A stretch of DNA of 64,000 nt from Sciurus carolinensis (GCF_902686445.1 NC_062214.1:91988738-92052737); one strand, 5' to 3'. Shown: positions 48,530 through 60,679, counted from the stretch's first letter. The notes: generated from the sequence alone by a model not told the origin. Numbers and translations: made by a program.

Positions 48530-51270
48530 GTTAACAAAAAGTCAAGTGAACTAAAATGGCAAGATTTATCTTGGTATAAAAATAATACTTTGTGTAGAAT
48601 TATGGAAGTGCATAACACTATATGCATAGCCATCACTGAACTGGAGAACGGAGCACGTAAGCAACCTCCTCTAAAGAAGCAAACAGAGGGTGAGCTCAGA
48701 GAAGCCAGAACAATGGTGTGGCTCACCCATACCAACAGATCCCCTGAACTTCATTTTTCTGAAGGAGCAGAGTTCTTACAGAGCCAAACATGGAAAGTAG
48801 ATGGCATTTCGCAGAGAAACGTGCACTGCTACCTCCCTTCCTGTACTTCCAACCTAAGAAAGATTTGTGGCCAACATATACTTTTGTTTTTGACCTAAAT
48901 TCATTGCTATGATCAGTTAAAGACCAAACATCTGAGTATCCAAAAACACTCATTAATCCAAACTGAGAACAGAACACAGGACATAGAAAAGGCCACAGCT
49001 AGAAATGCAAATTTGTTTTTCCAAGTTATTTCACAAGAATTGAAAACTCTTACTATTTTATCTTAAAAACGAGTACTATACTATGAGTTTAACTTGTAGC
49101 AGTAATAGTCAATTCAAGAAAAGTCATTTGAATTGTGCTTGTTTCCTAACTGAACCTTTCTTCTGTACATATACAGGTTTTCAACATCTGCAGTATAATA
49201 TTTCATCCTGAATACTAACACCAGAGAAATGAACCAGAAAGTTTCAGAAAACTCTGACATATACACACATTCTCTAGGCTTGAGGATTCAACCATTCTTA
49301 GAGTAACATAAAGCAGTTTCCGGAAGGAAATCGCTGAAGGCCTGACTCACTTGGCTGCCTCTCCTGTCACTCCCCACCATGCACAGCAGGGAGATGCAGG
49401 TCCCCTGGTGCCTTAGTCATCACAAGAAACTCAGAGACAATGACTGAGCTTCCAGGAAAATGGATGTCCTCCACAACGCCTCCCATCATGCATGCAGAGG
49501 TCTTTTAACAGACAACCCTTTCACAGTGACCACATGTGAGCCCCAGCCAGGAGCTCCTGTGTGATGTTCTGACAGTACTAGGGGTATACAGTTTGTCTCC
49601 AAGTCACGATAACAGGTACATGCCTCTGTGGGTAGCCTTTCTGTCATGTGGGCAATAGGAAGAATAGGAAGAAGGGAGAGAAAAGTAAAATTAACATTTC
49701 AAATCTTGTACCAGAAAATCAGCTGTGAAGTTGGACATGATTCTATCAGAATACCAAATAAAATGTGGAGGAAAGAATAGAAGAAAATTTTCCATTTAAG
49801 TTCCAAATTAAATGCAACAATATACAACTATTTCCCCAAGGTCTTGGACCACTGGGATCTACCTGGTTGTTACTGAAGAAGCCAAAACGCTTATCTAGAG
49901 TCTTCTGAAGGATGAATCTGTGAGATGGTTGACCACCTTTGAGATTCCTTTTTTCATCAAAACAACCACAAACTCTGCTCCAGGTTCCACACTTTCAACA
50001 TGACAGAGTACATTTCTCCTCAATAACAGACAGTGTAAATTCCTTCCCTTATATCCTTAGGCCTAACACCCTTCTCCTCTATGCATTTGATTTAGACGTT
50101 TGAGAAAACCAAAAAGAACAGAAGCCCCAGTGGAAAGTCATTCTACTTAATAGACATTTTAGAACATGCCAGAGGCTGCTAGGGCACCTGACTGAGCAGT
50201 CAGGTATGTAGGGTGGGGGCAGGGATAGGGGATGTGGCCAAATGAAAATGGCCTCTCTGCTCCAGGTGTGACAGTCAGCATAGGGCAGCTGACCAAGGCA
50301 CGACAGAGAGGAAGGCGACCGGCACGTGCCTCTGCTTCTATTACAGATACGATTCTTCTTTCTATCTGCTAATAGCTCTTTATAAATGCACAATTGTTGA
50401 TAGATGAGTGTCCCAGCATATCAGATTAGGAGGGTAAAATGTCAGTGTCACTTAGCCAGATTGCGAAGCCAAACCCAGAAAGTGATCACCAAGAGAAGCC
50501 CAAGGGATAGCTCTAGTGGTGGACCATGCCACAATCAGTGTGGTCACCTTCAGCCAAACCCTCTGGACTCACCCACACACAGAGGTGGTGAAACCAGCTT
50601 GGCCTGGCCCACTTCTGCCTTCTGCTTGGACACATTTCAGCAACTGCACAATTTTCTCTAAATGCATAAAGCTGACAGGCTAAAAATAAAGCAGCTGACC
50701 CTGCTCCTGATAATGTCTGTACAGAGGGATTTTTAATGGACAGTCCAAACAATCTGAGCTCTGTGAAGCCTTGCTTTCAACCTCAAACCCCAACAGGGAC
50801 TTTTTATGGGCACGTGGCATTGCACGACCCCATCTCCTGTTCTGAGCAGTGAGAAAATCTTGCATGAAGATGCACAGCAGGCCACACTGACTGCTCTGCC
50901 AGAGCAGGTCCAGATGGCAAGGATCACTCTTGTTACCAATAGGAACATGTAATCTCTGCTCTGCTATTTTGAAAAAGTAATTATTATTTATTAAGTGCTT
51001 CCTAAGAAAATAAGACAATTTAGACTGGATAAAAAGCAAAAGAACTTTTTTTTTTCAGGAGAGGTTGAATATCATGATGCTAAGAATCAAAGTAACAGTA
51101 TTCAGGTGAGATAGAAGAGTTCACCAACTCCACAAGATTCCCAGTGAACTTACCCACAGAATAGGAAAAATGGGGCAAAACCTACAATACCACAAGGAGC
51201 TTCAGCTGCATGGTATCTACAAATATCTACTTCACAGGAAAATATATTGAAAGTAGTAAAGAAAATGTTA
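48530..51270. other. Unassigned sequence
   Basis: No gene or repeat assigned. The 138-codon frame at 48482-48898 (+) begins inside the LTR and has no recognisable similarity. Confidence 0.55.
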
Positions 51271-51272
51271 CA

Positions 51273-51340
51273 GGGTTGGGGATGTAGCTCAGTGGTAAAA
51301 CGCTTCCCTGGCACGCAGAGGGCAGCATGCAAGAAAGAAA
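51273..51340 (+). mobile_element. ID SINE
   Basis: 'gggttggggatgtagctcagtggtaaaacgcttccctggcacgc' then a degenerate tail with 'aagaaagaaaca'. The tRNA A-box-like head is well preserved and the 3' half is altered. Confidence 0.88.
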
Positions 51341-52488
51341 CAGAACGTTGTAAAAATTGGAAACTTGATTTTCAGACATGCAAATCCACTTATATAGCTA
51401 AAATAATTGCATGCTTATGCTGGCCCAGGACAAAGAGATAAATAAAAGACACACATCTAACATACATTCATATGTGGATCCATGACTCAATTACCCTAAT
51501 TATACTGGGAAAGGTCTAAAACCATGCAAGAAACCAAAGAGATTTCACAGTATAGAGTAAAAAACATTTCAAAATAAAGTCAGAAGACAAATAATAAACT
51601 CTGAAGATATTTCTACTGAATATCACAGAGAGATGCTATCTAGAGTTAGAAATGTAAGAAAATAAAACAAATATCCTAACAAAAAGTGCTTAAGTAACAG
51701 TCATAATATTTTCACAAAAAATGCAAACGGCAAGGGAATAAGTAGAAAAAAAATCATTCTTGATATACATTTCAAGTGCAAGTCCAAACAAGACATTCTC
51801 CATCATGTTAGCAGGGGTCTAAACACTTAACACATCTACAAATACTGAGAAACACACACTCCACTCCAGAGCAAAGGAGTCAATGTGGCCACTTTCTTTA
51901 TGGACCATGAACGTGGCTGCACTCTTTTTTGACTGATCATTTCATTTCTAGGATTTACTGAAATGAACAGATACAAACATGAGTACTTTGATTCTAGGAC
52001 ATCAACCACTGTTTTATTGATGCACAGGACATATAATAATCCAAACTACATACCTATGTCTGCATGCACATAGACATAAATAAAATCCATTAACAGTGAA
52101 TTTTATTATCTTTAAATTGACTTTATAAATGATTTATAATTTTCTATATTTCCATTTCCTGCAATGTCCATTTATGGTAGATGGTCTCAGAGTCAACCTC
52201 TTAACCAACCTGTGAAATTAAAACCTACCCTTAGGGCAGTGTGACCTGTACCCAACATTGAGTGGTAGACCTACTAGGGTCAGTTTGCTCTCAAATTGGT
52301 TGTATTATGTCCTTACATATTTAAAGTCAGTTGTACTTATTATGCAATTATATATTTAAATATGGTGTTAAGTCAAAGAAATAGTACAAAAAGGAAGGAT
52401 TGGTATGAAAACTCAATAGAAGGCTTTTGTGAGTTGCTAAAAAAGAAAATCCTTGTCAAATTAGGTGAGGGTTGGCAGACTGGGAGCC

Positions 52489-52507
52489 TTTTTTTTTTTT
52501 TTTTTTT
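52489..52507. repeat. T19 tract
   Basis: Nineteen T. The minus strand has ATTAAA upstream, but no target duplication was found. Confidence 0.9.
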
Positions 52508-53189
52508 AATAGATTCTACACTCGAATTATTTTTCAAATACCCTTTAATTTCACATTATACTTAAAAAATCTCAAACTAGGAATTGTAGACACCACAGCT
52601 TAGGAGTGATTCAGGGTGGAAAGATGCCATCAAAGTCTAGTTAGGATCACATTCAGAGACATTTGTTTAATAGATATATATTGAGATAAAGATTTAAATG
52701 TGTACATTTCAGGTTAAAACTTTCATGATGCTTAGTCTTCATGGACTGAAGAAAAGCACAATTATTTTGACAATATTTTAGTCTGGAAATGTCAAATAGG
52801 TAGGCTTTCTATGCTGTCCTTTTACATCATAAGAGGGAATGTGGCTTTGAGCAGAAAAGTGGTGGGGATGAGGAAAAAAAGTGAGAAAAACAGAAATTTT
52901 AAAAAATGATTACTTAGGTTTTCAAGCAGCAAAATTGAAAGTCTGCAATGGCTAATTATAAGATCAATGCAATAATTTAAAGTCTTTACCTGCCAGGGGA
53001 CATCATCAGACGATACAAAGGTCATTAACTCAAATTCTCTTGGACACATTATTCCAACTAAAATTACCTCATCAGGTGCTACAAATTCCAAAAGAAAGCA
53101 AAATGGCTAATTTCAGTAAATGTTCATTGAAGGCAACTAATGAATTTTGTGCTATCACAGCACAGAAAATGAATTGGTTTTTTGACACC

Positions 53190-53845
53190 GCAGACTTGAG
53201 TTTTTAAAAAGCATCATTACTGAGGTATAACTGACATACGATAAACTGCATGCACTCCAAGTATACAGATATGCTTATATATCTATGAACCTGTGAAATT
53301 ACCAACACAAATGCAGCCATTAACCCCCAATTTTCTTGTGCCTCTTTGTAAAGGCCCACCAACTCTCACCTCCAAGCAACCACTGATCTGCTTCCTGTTA
53401 CTGTACGTTAGTTTGTATTTTTCTGGAATTTTATGTAAAATGAACCTAATATTATGCACTCTTTTTCATCTGACTTTGCTTACTCAGCATAAGTATTTCA
53501 AGATTGACCCCTGCTATTACATATACCAATACTTCATTTGATTTACTGCTTAATCTTATTCCCCTGAATAGAAAGATCACAATTTATTGACCCCTTTTAC
53601 ATGTGGATGGACACCTGGGTAGTTTCCAAGTTTGGCTATTAGAAATAAAGCTCAAAGTAATGAAAGCACATGTCCAATGGCCTGCCTTTGACATTCACAT
53701 GCAAGTCTTTGCAAGGACATAGATTACATTTCTCTTGGGTAAATGCTGAGGAGACTATTTGGGACACATAATTAGGTGTGTTTAACTTTTAAAGAAAATG
53801 CCAAATTGTTTTCCAAAGAATTTGTACCATTTTCCATTCCCAAAA
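53190..53845 (-). repeat. Old L1 3' fragment
   Basis: Antisense L1ME-type landmarks: 'actgaggtataactgacatac', 'gtgaaattaccaacacaaa', 'ttactcagcataagtatttc', 'ggatggacacctgggtagtttcc', 'gggtaaatgctgaggag', 'aattgttttccaaaga'. Confidence 0.8.
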
Positions 53846-53897
53846 GCAGAGTGTGAGGCAGGGTATGTACTACAAATGAAGCCATTCAAATCCATTT

Positions 53898-54000
53898 TAT
53901 AGGTGAGGAAACCGAGGACAAATAAGTTATCCATGGTCACTGAACTAATCCACACCAGGATTTGAATGCACAAGTCTGAGCCCTACACTATGACCTGTAT
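53898..54000 (-). repeat. MIR SINE relic
   Basis: 'ttttataggtgaggaaaccgaggacaaataagtt' then 'ccaggatttgaatgcac' in the reversed MIR order. Confidence 0.7.
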
Positions 54001-55079
54001 CCCCTGTTACCACTTACACATTCCTCAGTTATTCATCAACAAAGCTATGGACTATTTTTAACATTTAGTTCCAGAGATAACTGAGTTCAAAGATTTAAAT
54101 AAGAGATCATAGAATAAGGTTTGAAATATCATTATGAGCTGAAGACTCAGAGTATATGTTGACTCCTTATAATGTCAACATTTGGACATTATACATTATC
54201 ATCAGAACAACAACTCATGGATGTTGATTAATTCAATCCAGTGGATGTCACCTATTAAATGAAAAAAAAAAAAAGTCCTAAGAAATGAGAAGACATTAAT
54301 TTCAAAAAGACACAGCCTATTTTTAACAGAGTGCTTTTCTGGTAGAAAGAAGAAAAAAAATTCCCACAAGCAGGCAGAGTCATTATCCACAGCATCTCAG
54401 ATGGCTGTGGTTTCACAAAATCCAATCCAGTTACTAAAAGGCCTTACCATAAAGACCCAGGGCTGGAAGACAACCAGGTCAGCAATGTGTGTGTTTTTAA
54501 AAACTTCTTGGCATTTGTTGCTACAGTTTTAAGAGCATAAAAACAGAGGGACATTGTGCAGTCACTTCTCTGTCTAGAAAGCCTCAGAGTGCAATAGGGA
54601 CCAAGGATAGAGCTTGCATTAAGGAGAAAGCAAAGAAAACAGCATTTCCTAGCAGCAGTAGACTGTGACATCGACCATGTTATTCAAGGTATTGATTTAC
54701 AATCAAAAAAGAAGAAGAAAAGTTGGAAAAATAATCAGTATCTCCCCAGCATGCTGACAAAAGGAAAGGAAATTGCTCTATTAGCACAATTATGGACATG
54801 TAGAAGGATCCTGGACTGCAGGAGGATTGTCCAATGACAAATCAACACATATAGAACACCAACTGGGTTCAAAGCACTGTGCCAGGCTGGAGGCAGGTCA
54901 GTGGGCAGGGAAGGTGTTAGATACAAACAAAAATCAGAAAACAAAAAATCTCCCCTAATTTGGAATTTATCATCAAATTGGAGAAAGAACCTACACTTCA
55001 GAATAAAATCATGACACACTCAGTCTGAGATAACTATAAACCATTGGTCTTTGCCAACAATGACTAAGTACAGCCACTA

Positions 55080-55245
55080 GCGAAGTACTGCCAAAGTGCT
55101 GTCTCAGTTAATCCTCACAAAAGTCTAGTGAGGTAGACACTGCTTCTATCTCCAACTTACATACTAAACCACCAGGGAAACTTCCATGACTTGGTCCTGA
55201 CCACATAGCCAATAAATGGTAGAGCGTGGGACTCAAAGCTCTGTT
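55080..55245 (-). repeat. MIR SINE relic
   Basis: 'gtctcagttaatcctcacaaaa', 'agtgaggtagacactgc', 'aatggtagagcgtgggactcaaa' in reversed MIR order. Confidence 0.7.
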
Positions 55246-55640
55246 CACCCCCAGAGCTGATGGGCTGAGCAACTAGGTGACATGAACTTTATGAAACCCT
55301 CAGAAGCATAGAGAGATCCTGGATAGAGATCCTGGAGGCTTTCTGCAGGCAGGAAGGACACCTACTTCTAGGGAAACTGAAGGGAAAGGGACAAACATGA
55401 CAGGGGAAGGGGAAAGATCAGTCAGAGATTGAGAACCACCCAGGGGAATGTGGTCAAATGAGGTTTACTAATGTTAGACAGGTACCTCATAGGCCAAGCT
55501 CTGGCAAGCGGACTCAGACACAAACAGTGTTTCTATTTCTCCGATGGCATAGTGCCTCCATCAATCAACAGCATCGAGACATTTTCAATACTTAGGCTTC
55601 CCTCACTAGCTTGGCAATTTTAATGTTTTTGTTAAATTTT

Positions 55641-55930
55641 GGGGAGGGGTATCAGGGATTGAACCCAGGGGCATTTAACCACTGAGCCACATCCCCACCC
55701 TTTTTTTTTTTTTTTTTTTGCGGTGCTGGGGATTGAACCCAGGGCCTTGTGCTTGCGAGACAAGCACTCTACCAACTGAACTATATCCCCAGCCCACCCC
55801 ACCCCTTTTTAACATTTTATTTTGAGACAGGGTCTTGCTAAGTTGCCTAGGACCTTGCTAAGTTGCTGAGGTTGGCTTTGAACTCGCAATCCTTCTGCTG
55901 GGATTACAGGTGTGTGCCACCACTCCCCAC
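55641..55930 (-). mobile_element. B1-dID SINE split by a younger ID
   Basis: Reverse dimer: ID unit 'ggtatcagggattgaaccca', 'taaccactgagccacatcccca' (to 55700), then after the inserted ID the B1 unit 'gagacagggtcttgctaagttgc' to 'gtgtgccaccactcccca'. Within the B1 part 'ggaccttgctaagttgc' repeats the preceding phrase. Flanks gttaaattt and gttaaaatt (55631 and 55931) suggest a target duplication. Confidence 0.9.
55701..55794 (-). mobile_element. Younger ID SINE inside a B1-dID
   Basis: T18 followed by a well-preserved reversed ID ('gcggtgctggggattgaaccca', 'gagacaagcactctaccaac', 'tatatccccagcc'). It sits between two copies of 'ccaccccttt'-like sequence of the host SINE. Confidence 0.92.
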
Positions 55931-56205
55931 GTTAAAATTAATGATACTTATGAGACCAGCAGGAGGCTTTACAAGTATGTTAACACCACCCTATCTTAAA
56001 CTGGTGTCATGGAGTAGAAATGTAATGATATAATCGCACCCCCTGCTTCTTGCCCTTACTCTTATGTTCCTGTGAAATTCAACCTTAAAGTCATTAGGTG
56101 GGAAAAATAATGTATGTACTAGAAAGGGGTAAGGGAAGGGGTGCCCAGGTGGCCAAGAACATGGGAAAATTAGAAAGAACCCCATGGGGTTAAAATGGAA
56201 TTTAA

Positions 56206-56386
56206 GTTGGGGGCAGCAGTGCACACCTATAATCTCAGGAGCTTGAAAGGCTGAGGCAGGAGGACTGCAAGTTCAAAGTAAGCCTCAGCAAATTTGCAAG
56301 ACCCTGTCTCAAAGTGAAATATAAAAAGGGCGAGGGATGTGGCTCAGTGGGTAAGCACCCTGGGTTCAATCCCCAGTACCAAAAAA
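56206..56386 (+). mobile_element. B1-dID dimeric SINE
   Basis: 'gcagtgcacacctataatctcagg', 'aaggctgaggcaggaggactgcaag', 'gaccctgtctcaaagtgaaa', then ID 'gagggatgtggctcagtgggtaagc', 'ggttcaatccccagtacc' and A6. The direct repeat ggaatttaa lies at 56197-56205 and 56387-56395. Confidence 0.93.
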
Positions 56387-56643
56387 GGAATTTAAAATAA
56401 TGTCATAAGGTAGACAGAGACACATAGATGTGTATGTGTGCTCAGAATGCACAGAGATATGTCATTGATCCTTATTATTTACAGATTCTGTATTTGCAAA
56501 TTTTCCTAGTCACTAAAATTTATTTGGAACCCCCAAATTAATATTCCTAGTACTTTTGTAGACACATATGAAGCAGCAAAAGTTGGAGTTGTTCCACTTC
56601 CATGTTCCCAAATGAGACTATTGTAAACAAGGGTCCTTTTCAG

Positions 56644-56646
56644 TTT

Positions 56647-56678
<32 letters not shown>

Positions 56679-56680
56679 TG
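56644..56680. repeat. (TTTTG)n simple repeat
   Basis: Five-base TTTTG units with flanking T-runs. Confidence 0.9.
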
Positions 56681-57249
56681 CATTTTTCTGCCTTTTGCTG
56701 ATTTTGCTGTTTAAAATGGCCCAAGTGTAGTACTGAAGTACTGTCTAATGTTCCTAAATATGAGATGGCTGTGAAGGCTTAGAAAAAAAATCACAGGTGT
56801 TAGGTAGTTTCTTTCAGACATAAGTTAAAGTATTGTGAGCCATGAGTTCAGAGTTAATGAATCAACAGTATGTGTGAAGTAAGATGTATTTAAACAGAAC
56901 CACAGAAAAAACAGGACTATATATTGATTGGCTGACGAAAATGATGCCACCAGAGGCTCACAGGAACCTAACTCTGTATTTCCTGCAAGTTCAGTGGTTA
57001 AGAATTCACGAATTCAGCGTGCAGAGAGACTGTAGAATGTAACTAGCACGAATAACAAGAAACAACTGAATTCCCTGGGTCTGTCCACTGTGAAGGTCTG
57101 ATCCAAGCGATACCTAGTAACTGCAGCACACTTCCTGCTCACGTTTTGGTTACGTTTTTTTAAATAAAAGAAACTAGGGTTCTGTGGAGAATTGTCTGAT
57201 TCCAGGGCTGGAGAAGGTGAAGAATAAGGTGAGTCTGGCATATCCTTTT

Positions 57250-57332
57250 TCTTTCTTCTGTTTTTCTTGTTGGTGATCACCCTAGGACCCTGTCATGCTA
57301 GGCAAGTGCTCTACACTGGGCCGTACTGCCAA
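57250..57332 (-). mobile_element. Degenerate ID SINE
   Basis: 'ttggtgatcaccctaggacc', 'tcatgctaggcaagtgctctacactgggcc' resembles a reversed ID with several changes. Confidence 0.6.
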
Positions 57333-57567
57333 ACCTGGAATGTCTTATTGTGCCAGAAACTAAGGATCTGTTCAAAGAACAACGGAAAGGGGTCAAAAGG
57401 ACATAGAAACCTATTTGAAAGGACTCTCCATCAAAATAATGACAGGAACAGATTATAACTTGCTGAAGAAAATAGGAAAATGTGAGCCCAGGTCAACATA
57501 AATAAATGAATAAATAAAATGAAAATTAGATGAGAGCTAGGTTGGCTACTTAGTTTCAAAATACTGG

Positions 57568-57660
57568 CCTGGGGTGTAGCTCACTGGTAGAGCACCTGGT
57601 AGTGGTAGCATGCACAAGGCCTTGAAGCCAATCCGTCGCACTGACTAAAAGGAAAGAAAA
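57568..57660 (+). mobile_element. ID SINE
   Basis: 'cctggggtgtagctcactggtagagcacctgg' with a small internal duplication ('tggtagtggtagcatgc'), then 'aaggccttgaagccaatcc' and an A-rich tail ending near 57660. Confidence 0.85.
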
Positions 57661-57666
57661 AACACT

Positions 57667-57771
57667 GTTCTGCTGGCACGTGGCATAGGCATGATTCCAG
57701 TGACTCAGGAGGCTGAGGTAAGAGGATCTCAAGTTCAAGGCCAGCCTGAACACTTAGCAAGACCCTGAATC

Positions 57772-57803
<32 letters not shown>

Positions 57804-57870
57804 TGAGAGTGTAGCTCAGTAGTAGGGCACCCCTGGATTCTATCCCTACTACCCCCCACCACACACAAAA
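57667..57870 (+). mobile_element. B1-type SINE, A27 linker and ID unit
   Basis: A diverged B1 unit ('gactcaggaggctgaggtaagagg', 'agcaagaccctgaatc') is followed by about 27 A (57773-57799), then an ID unit ('gggctgagagtgtagctcagtag', 'ttctatccctactacc') and an A-rich tail. The long A-run between the units is unusual for a B1-dID. It may be a dimer with an expanded linker or an ID inserted at the tail of a B1. Confidence 0.8.
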
Positions 57871-58076
57871 AACCCTCAAACAACAACAAACTCTCCACAA
57901 AATACTTATTTATTAAAACAGGAAAAAGAATAATAACCTTTACTAGGTCAAAATCTGGCCAACACAACCTCAACCAAGTGATAACATGACCACCAGTGTG
58001 GACAAATGGAGACTGTGTACACATGATAGCATGTAAAAAGAACACAGCATCATTTTTGTAATATTCCTTCCAAAGA

Positions 58077-58342
58077 TGTGGCTGTGACTTGGAAACAGTT
58101 TGAGGGTGCCCCCAGGGGTTCGTGCACTGGAAACTCGGGCCTATGGGTGCTGGTGTTGGGAGGTGATGTGGGTCTTTAAGAGGGGCAGCCTCCTAGGTCA
58201 TGAAGAGCAGTACCCTGGAAAGAAGCTAGTGTAGTTCCCCTGGAACCCTAGTTAGTTCTCACAGAAGATTGTTTTAAAAGACCTAGACTCGCCTCTTCCC
58301 GTCTTCCTGATTTACTGTCTTAACATGTTATCTCTCCCTTTC
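58077..58342 (+). repeat. MaLR-type LTR, left part
   Basis: Starts 'tgtggctgtgacttggaaac', with 'gttgggaggtgatgtggg' and 'ctaggtcatgaagagcag'. Interrupted by another LTR. Confidence 0.65.
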
Positions 58343-58732
58343 TGTTATGGTTTGAATCTAAAATGTTCCCCAAAGGCCACGTGCAGAAGGCGTGGTTGTC
58401 AGTCTGCCGTGCTGCTGGATGTGGTGGAGACCTTAGGAAGTGCAGGCAGGATTGGAGGAAGTGGATCACTGAGGTCCTTGGAGGGTGCATCTTGCCTCCA
58501 GCCTCTTCTGCGCTCTTGCTTTTTTTTCTGCTTCACAGCTGCCATGAGGTGAGTAGCTTTGCTCCATCCACATGCTCTCTACCAGGATGCATTGCCTTGC
58601 CAAAGGTGCAGAGCAACAGGGTTAAGAGGCCATGAACTGAAATCTCTGAAACCATGAGCCAAAATACACCTTTTCTTCTTTTAAGTTGATTTTCTCAGGT
58701 ATTTTGTCACAGTGATGGAAAGCTAGCCCACT
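58343..58732 (+). mobile_element. MaLR-type solo LTR nested in another LTR
   Basis: Begins 'tgttatggtttgaatctaaa', contains 'ctgaaaccatgagccaaaataca' and 'ttttgtcacagtgatggaaagc'. It closely parallels the LTR at 33088-33388. Flanks ctttc (58338-58342) and ctttg (58733-58737) give a 4-of-5 target duplication. Confidence 0.75.
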
Positions 58733-58914
58733 CTTTGATGCTCTCCTATTCTAATGCCATATGACAAGATGTGTTGTTGACAGAAAGGCCCTTGCTAAAG
58801 CCAGCACCATTCTGTTTGGACTTTCAGCCTACAAAACTAGGAGCTAAATATGTATCTTTCTCTAAAGTGCCCAGCCTCAGGTAGTTTGTCATAGCAATGG
58901 AAAATGGACTAACA
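58733..58914 (+). repeat. MaLR-type LTR, right part
   Basis: Resumes the outer LTR: 'ggactttcagcctacaaaact', 'aggtagtttgtcatagcaatgg', ending 'aatggactaaca'. Confidence 0.65.
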
Positions 58915-59880
58915 GATGTATAACCTAGAATCAACAACAAGAAAAGACACAAATCCAAACTGAGGAATATTCTACTAAATAACTAATCTTTCATCTTCAA
59001 AAGGGTTAACATGATAAAAGTCAAGGAAAGACTCACGAACTGTTCCAGACTGCAGGAGACTAAAGACATATTATGAATAAATGAAATATGTGATTATGAA
59101 TTTGATCCACTTGCTAAAAAGGACATGTCTGGGACATTTGGTGAAACTCAAATGGTGTCTCAGGATTAGATGGTAGCAATTCTGATGATTGCATTGTGGT
59201 CATGTTCAAGAATGTCTTTTGTAGGAAATACCTGCTAAAATAAAAGTAGTGGCATGTGATTGAACATTAGGTCAACAACCTACAATCTGATGGTTCAGGA
59301 ACCATTCTCTGTTCTGTACTTTCAGATCCTTTTTAAATATGTGACTGTTTCAAAAACTTTTTAAAGAAAAAGTCTGCATCATAGAGCAGGAAGCATGACC
59401 AGGAGGATGCACAGCAAGAGTATCCATTTTTGTTCCTCTTCTACCCTAAAGTACCCCTTGCTACCCACAAGTTCTGCAGGCTGTGGCCCTGCCTTACCCA
59501 CCTCTGCACAGTCACAAGTCTTACAAGGATGCTCTACACAAACAGACCTCAAATTACTCATTCCTCCTCTGACTCCTGCCCAGCACTCCACTGGGACCTA
59601 TGCTGGTGGAGGTGACTCATGTTTTCCCTTGCTGATGAAGCTGGACTTTATTTTCTGGCCTGTACCTATTTCCACAGCACTGACAAAGTAGTTCTTCTAG
59701 TGTCCCCTCCCCTTCTCAGTGCCCTACAAGGGCTCTTCATTGCCTAAATATGATTTTCCTCCTGGTCTCTCCTACTTCCCCTCCTCCTACTCCATGCCCC
59801 TTGCCTGGTCAATCTCATTTGCTATGAGGGTCTGCATTCACCGTAGCAGCAGACAGAGGCTGAACCTCTCCCCTGCACTT

Positions 59881-60015
59881 TAAAAAAAATTTTAGTTGTA
59901 GATGAACACATTTATTTTATTTTTTAATTTTTAATTTTTATGTGGTGCTGGGGATTGAACCCAGTGCCTCATATGTGCCAGGTAAGTGCTCTACCACTGA
60001 GTCCCAACCCCAACC
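59881..60015 (-). mobile_element. ID SINE with extended T-rich 3' region
   Basis: Reverse-oriented: 'tttagttgtagatgaacaca', an AT-rich stretch, then the ID unit 'gtggtgctggggattgaaccca', 'gccaggtaagtgctctacca'. An exact 13-bp target duplication ctcccctgcactt is at 59868-59880 and 60016-60028. Confidence 0.93.
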
Positions 60016-60089
60016 CTCCCCTGCACTTCTTATCTAAGTCTACATAACATCTTCCCAAGATCTTTCAAAAGCATAAAAAATTCATCTTA

Positions 60090-60510
60090 TCAAAAATGAA
60101 CTCATTGCCTCTTCCCTGCTACCACTCCTTCCAAACCTGCTCTCCTCCTGGGTTCCTAATCTCAGTAGTACCACTGTCCATCCACTGCCAAAGGCAGAAA
60201 TGGGAGAAGAATCCTTGACACCAGCTCCTATCTTCCCACATCCGATTACCTATATCGTGACAATTTTAACTCCTACATAGCTCTCAAATCTGTACTCTTC
60301 CACTCTAGGATACCATTGTCCCATCATCTCTTGCTCAGATTTCTGCAAGTTTCCAGCTGGACTCCACATTCTGTTCTTACTGTGCTTCAAAATACTCTCC
60401 ACCTCTCAGTCAAGTGGTCTCCTGGAAATTCAGATCTGACTAGAGCTCACTCAGCTCTAACATTTTCAGTGTATGCCTATGTTCTCAAGGGAAAGTCTAA
60501 ACCCCTTACT
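60090..60510 (+). repeat. L2-type relic
   Basis: Phrases in L2 order: 'aaaatgaactcattgcctc', 'tcctgggttcctaatctcag', 'agaatccttgacaccagctcc', 'cacatccgattacc', 'aaagtctaaaccccttac'. Diverged, so the edges are approximate. Confidence 0.55.
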
Positions 60511-60604
60511 AGATATTAGAAGATCTGTTAATCAACCCCAACTCACCCTCTACACCAACTTTATTAAAGTGTTTTCTGCTGCTATCTTATTAACAATAAC
60601 GCTC

Positions 60605-60665
60605 CTAACATTCAGCAGAATGCTAGGCACATTGTAGATGCTCAATAAGTGTTTGCTGATTGAAA
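60605..60665 (+). repeat. MIR or L2 tail fragment
   Basis: 'gaatgctaggcacattgtagatgctcaataagtgtttgctgattga' is the common terminal motif. Confidence 0.6.
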
Positions 60666-60679
60666 GAGTTAGTCAATTA

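Noticed and set aside
52489..52600. Minus-strand A19 with an upstream ATTAAA, as a possible retrocopy end
   Set aside because: The signal is about 35 bases from the tract and no target duplication or parent sequence was found.
58325..58635. Overlapping open frames of 75 and 90 codons
   Set aside because: They lie wholly inside a MaLR-type LTR, which is non-coding.
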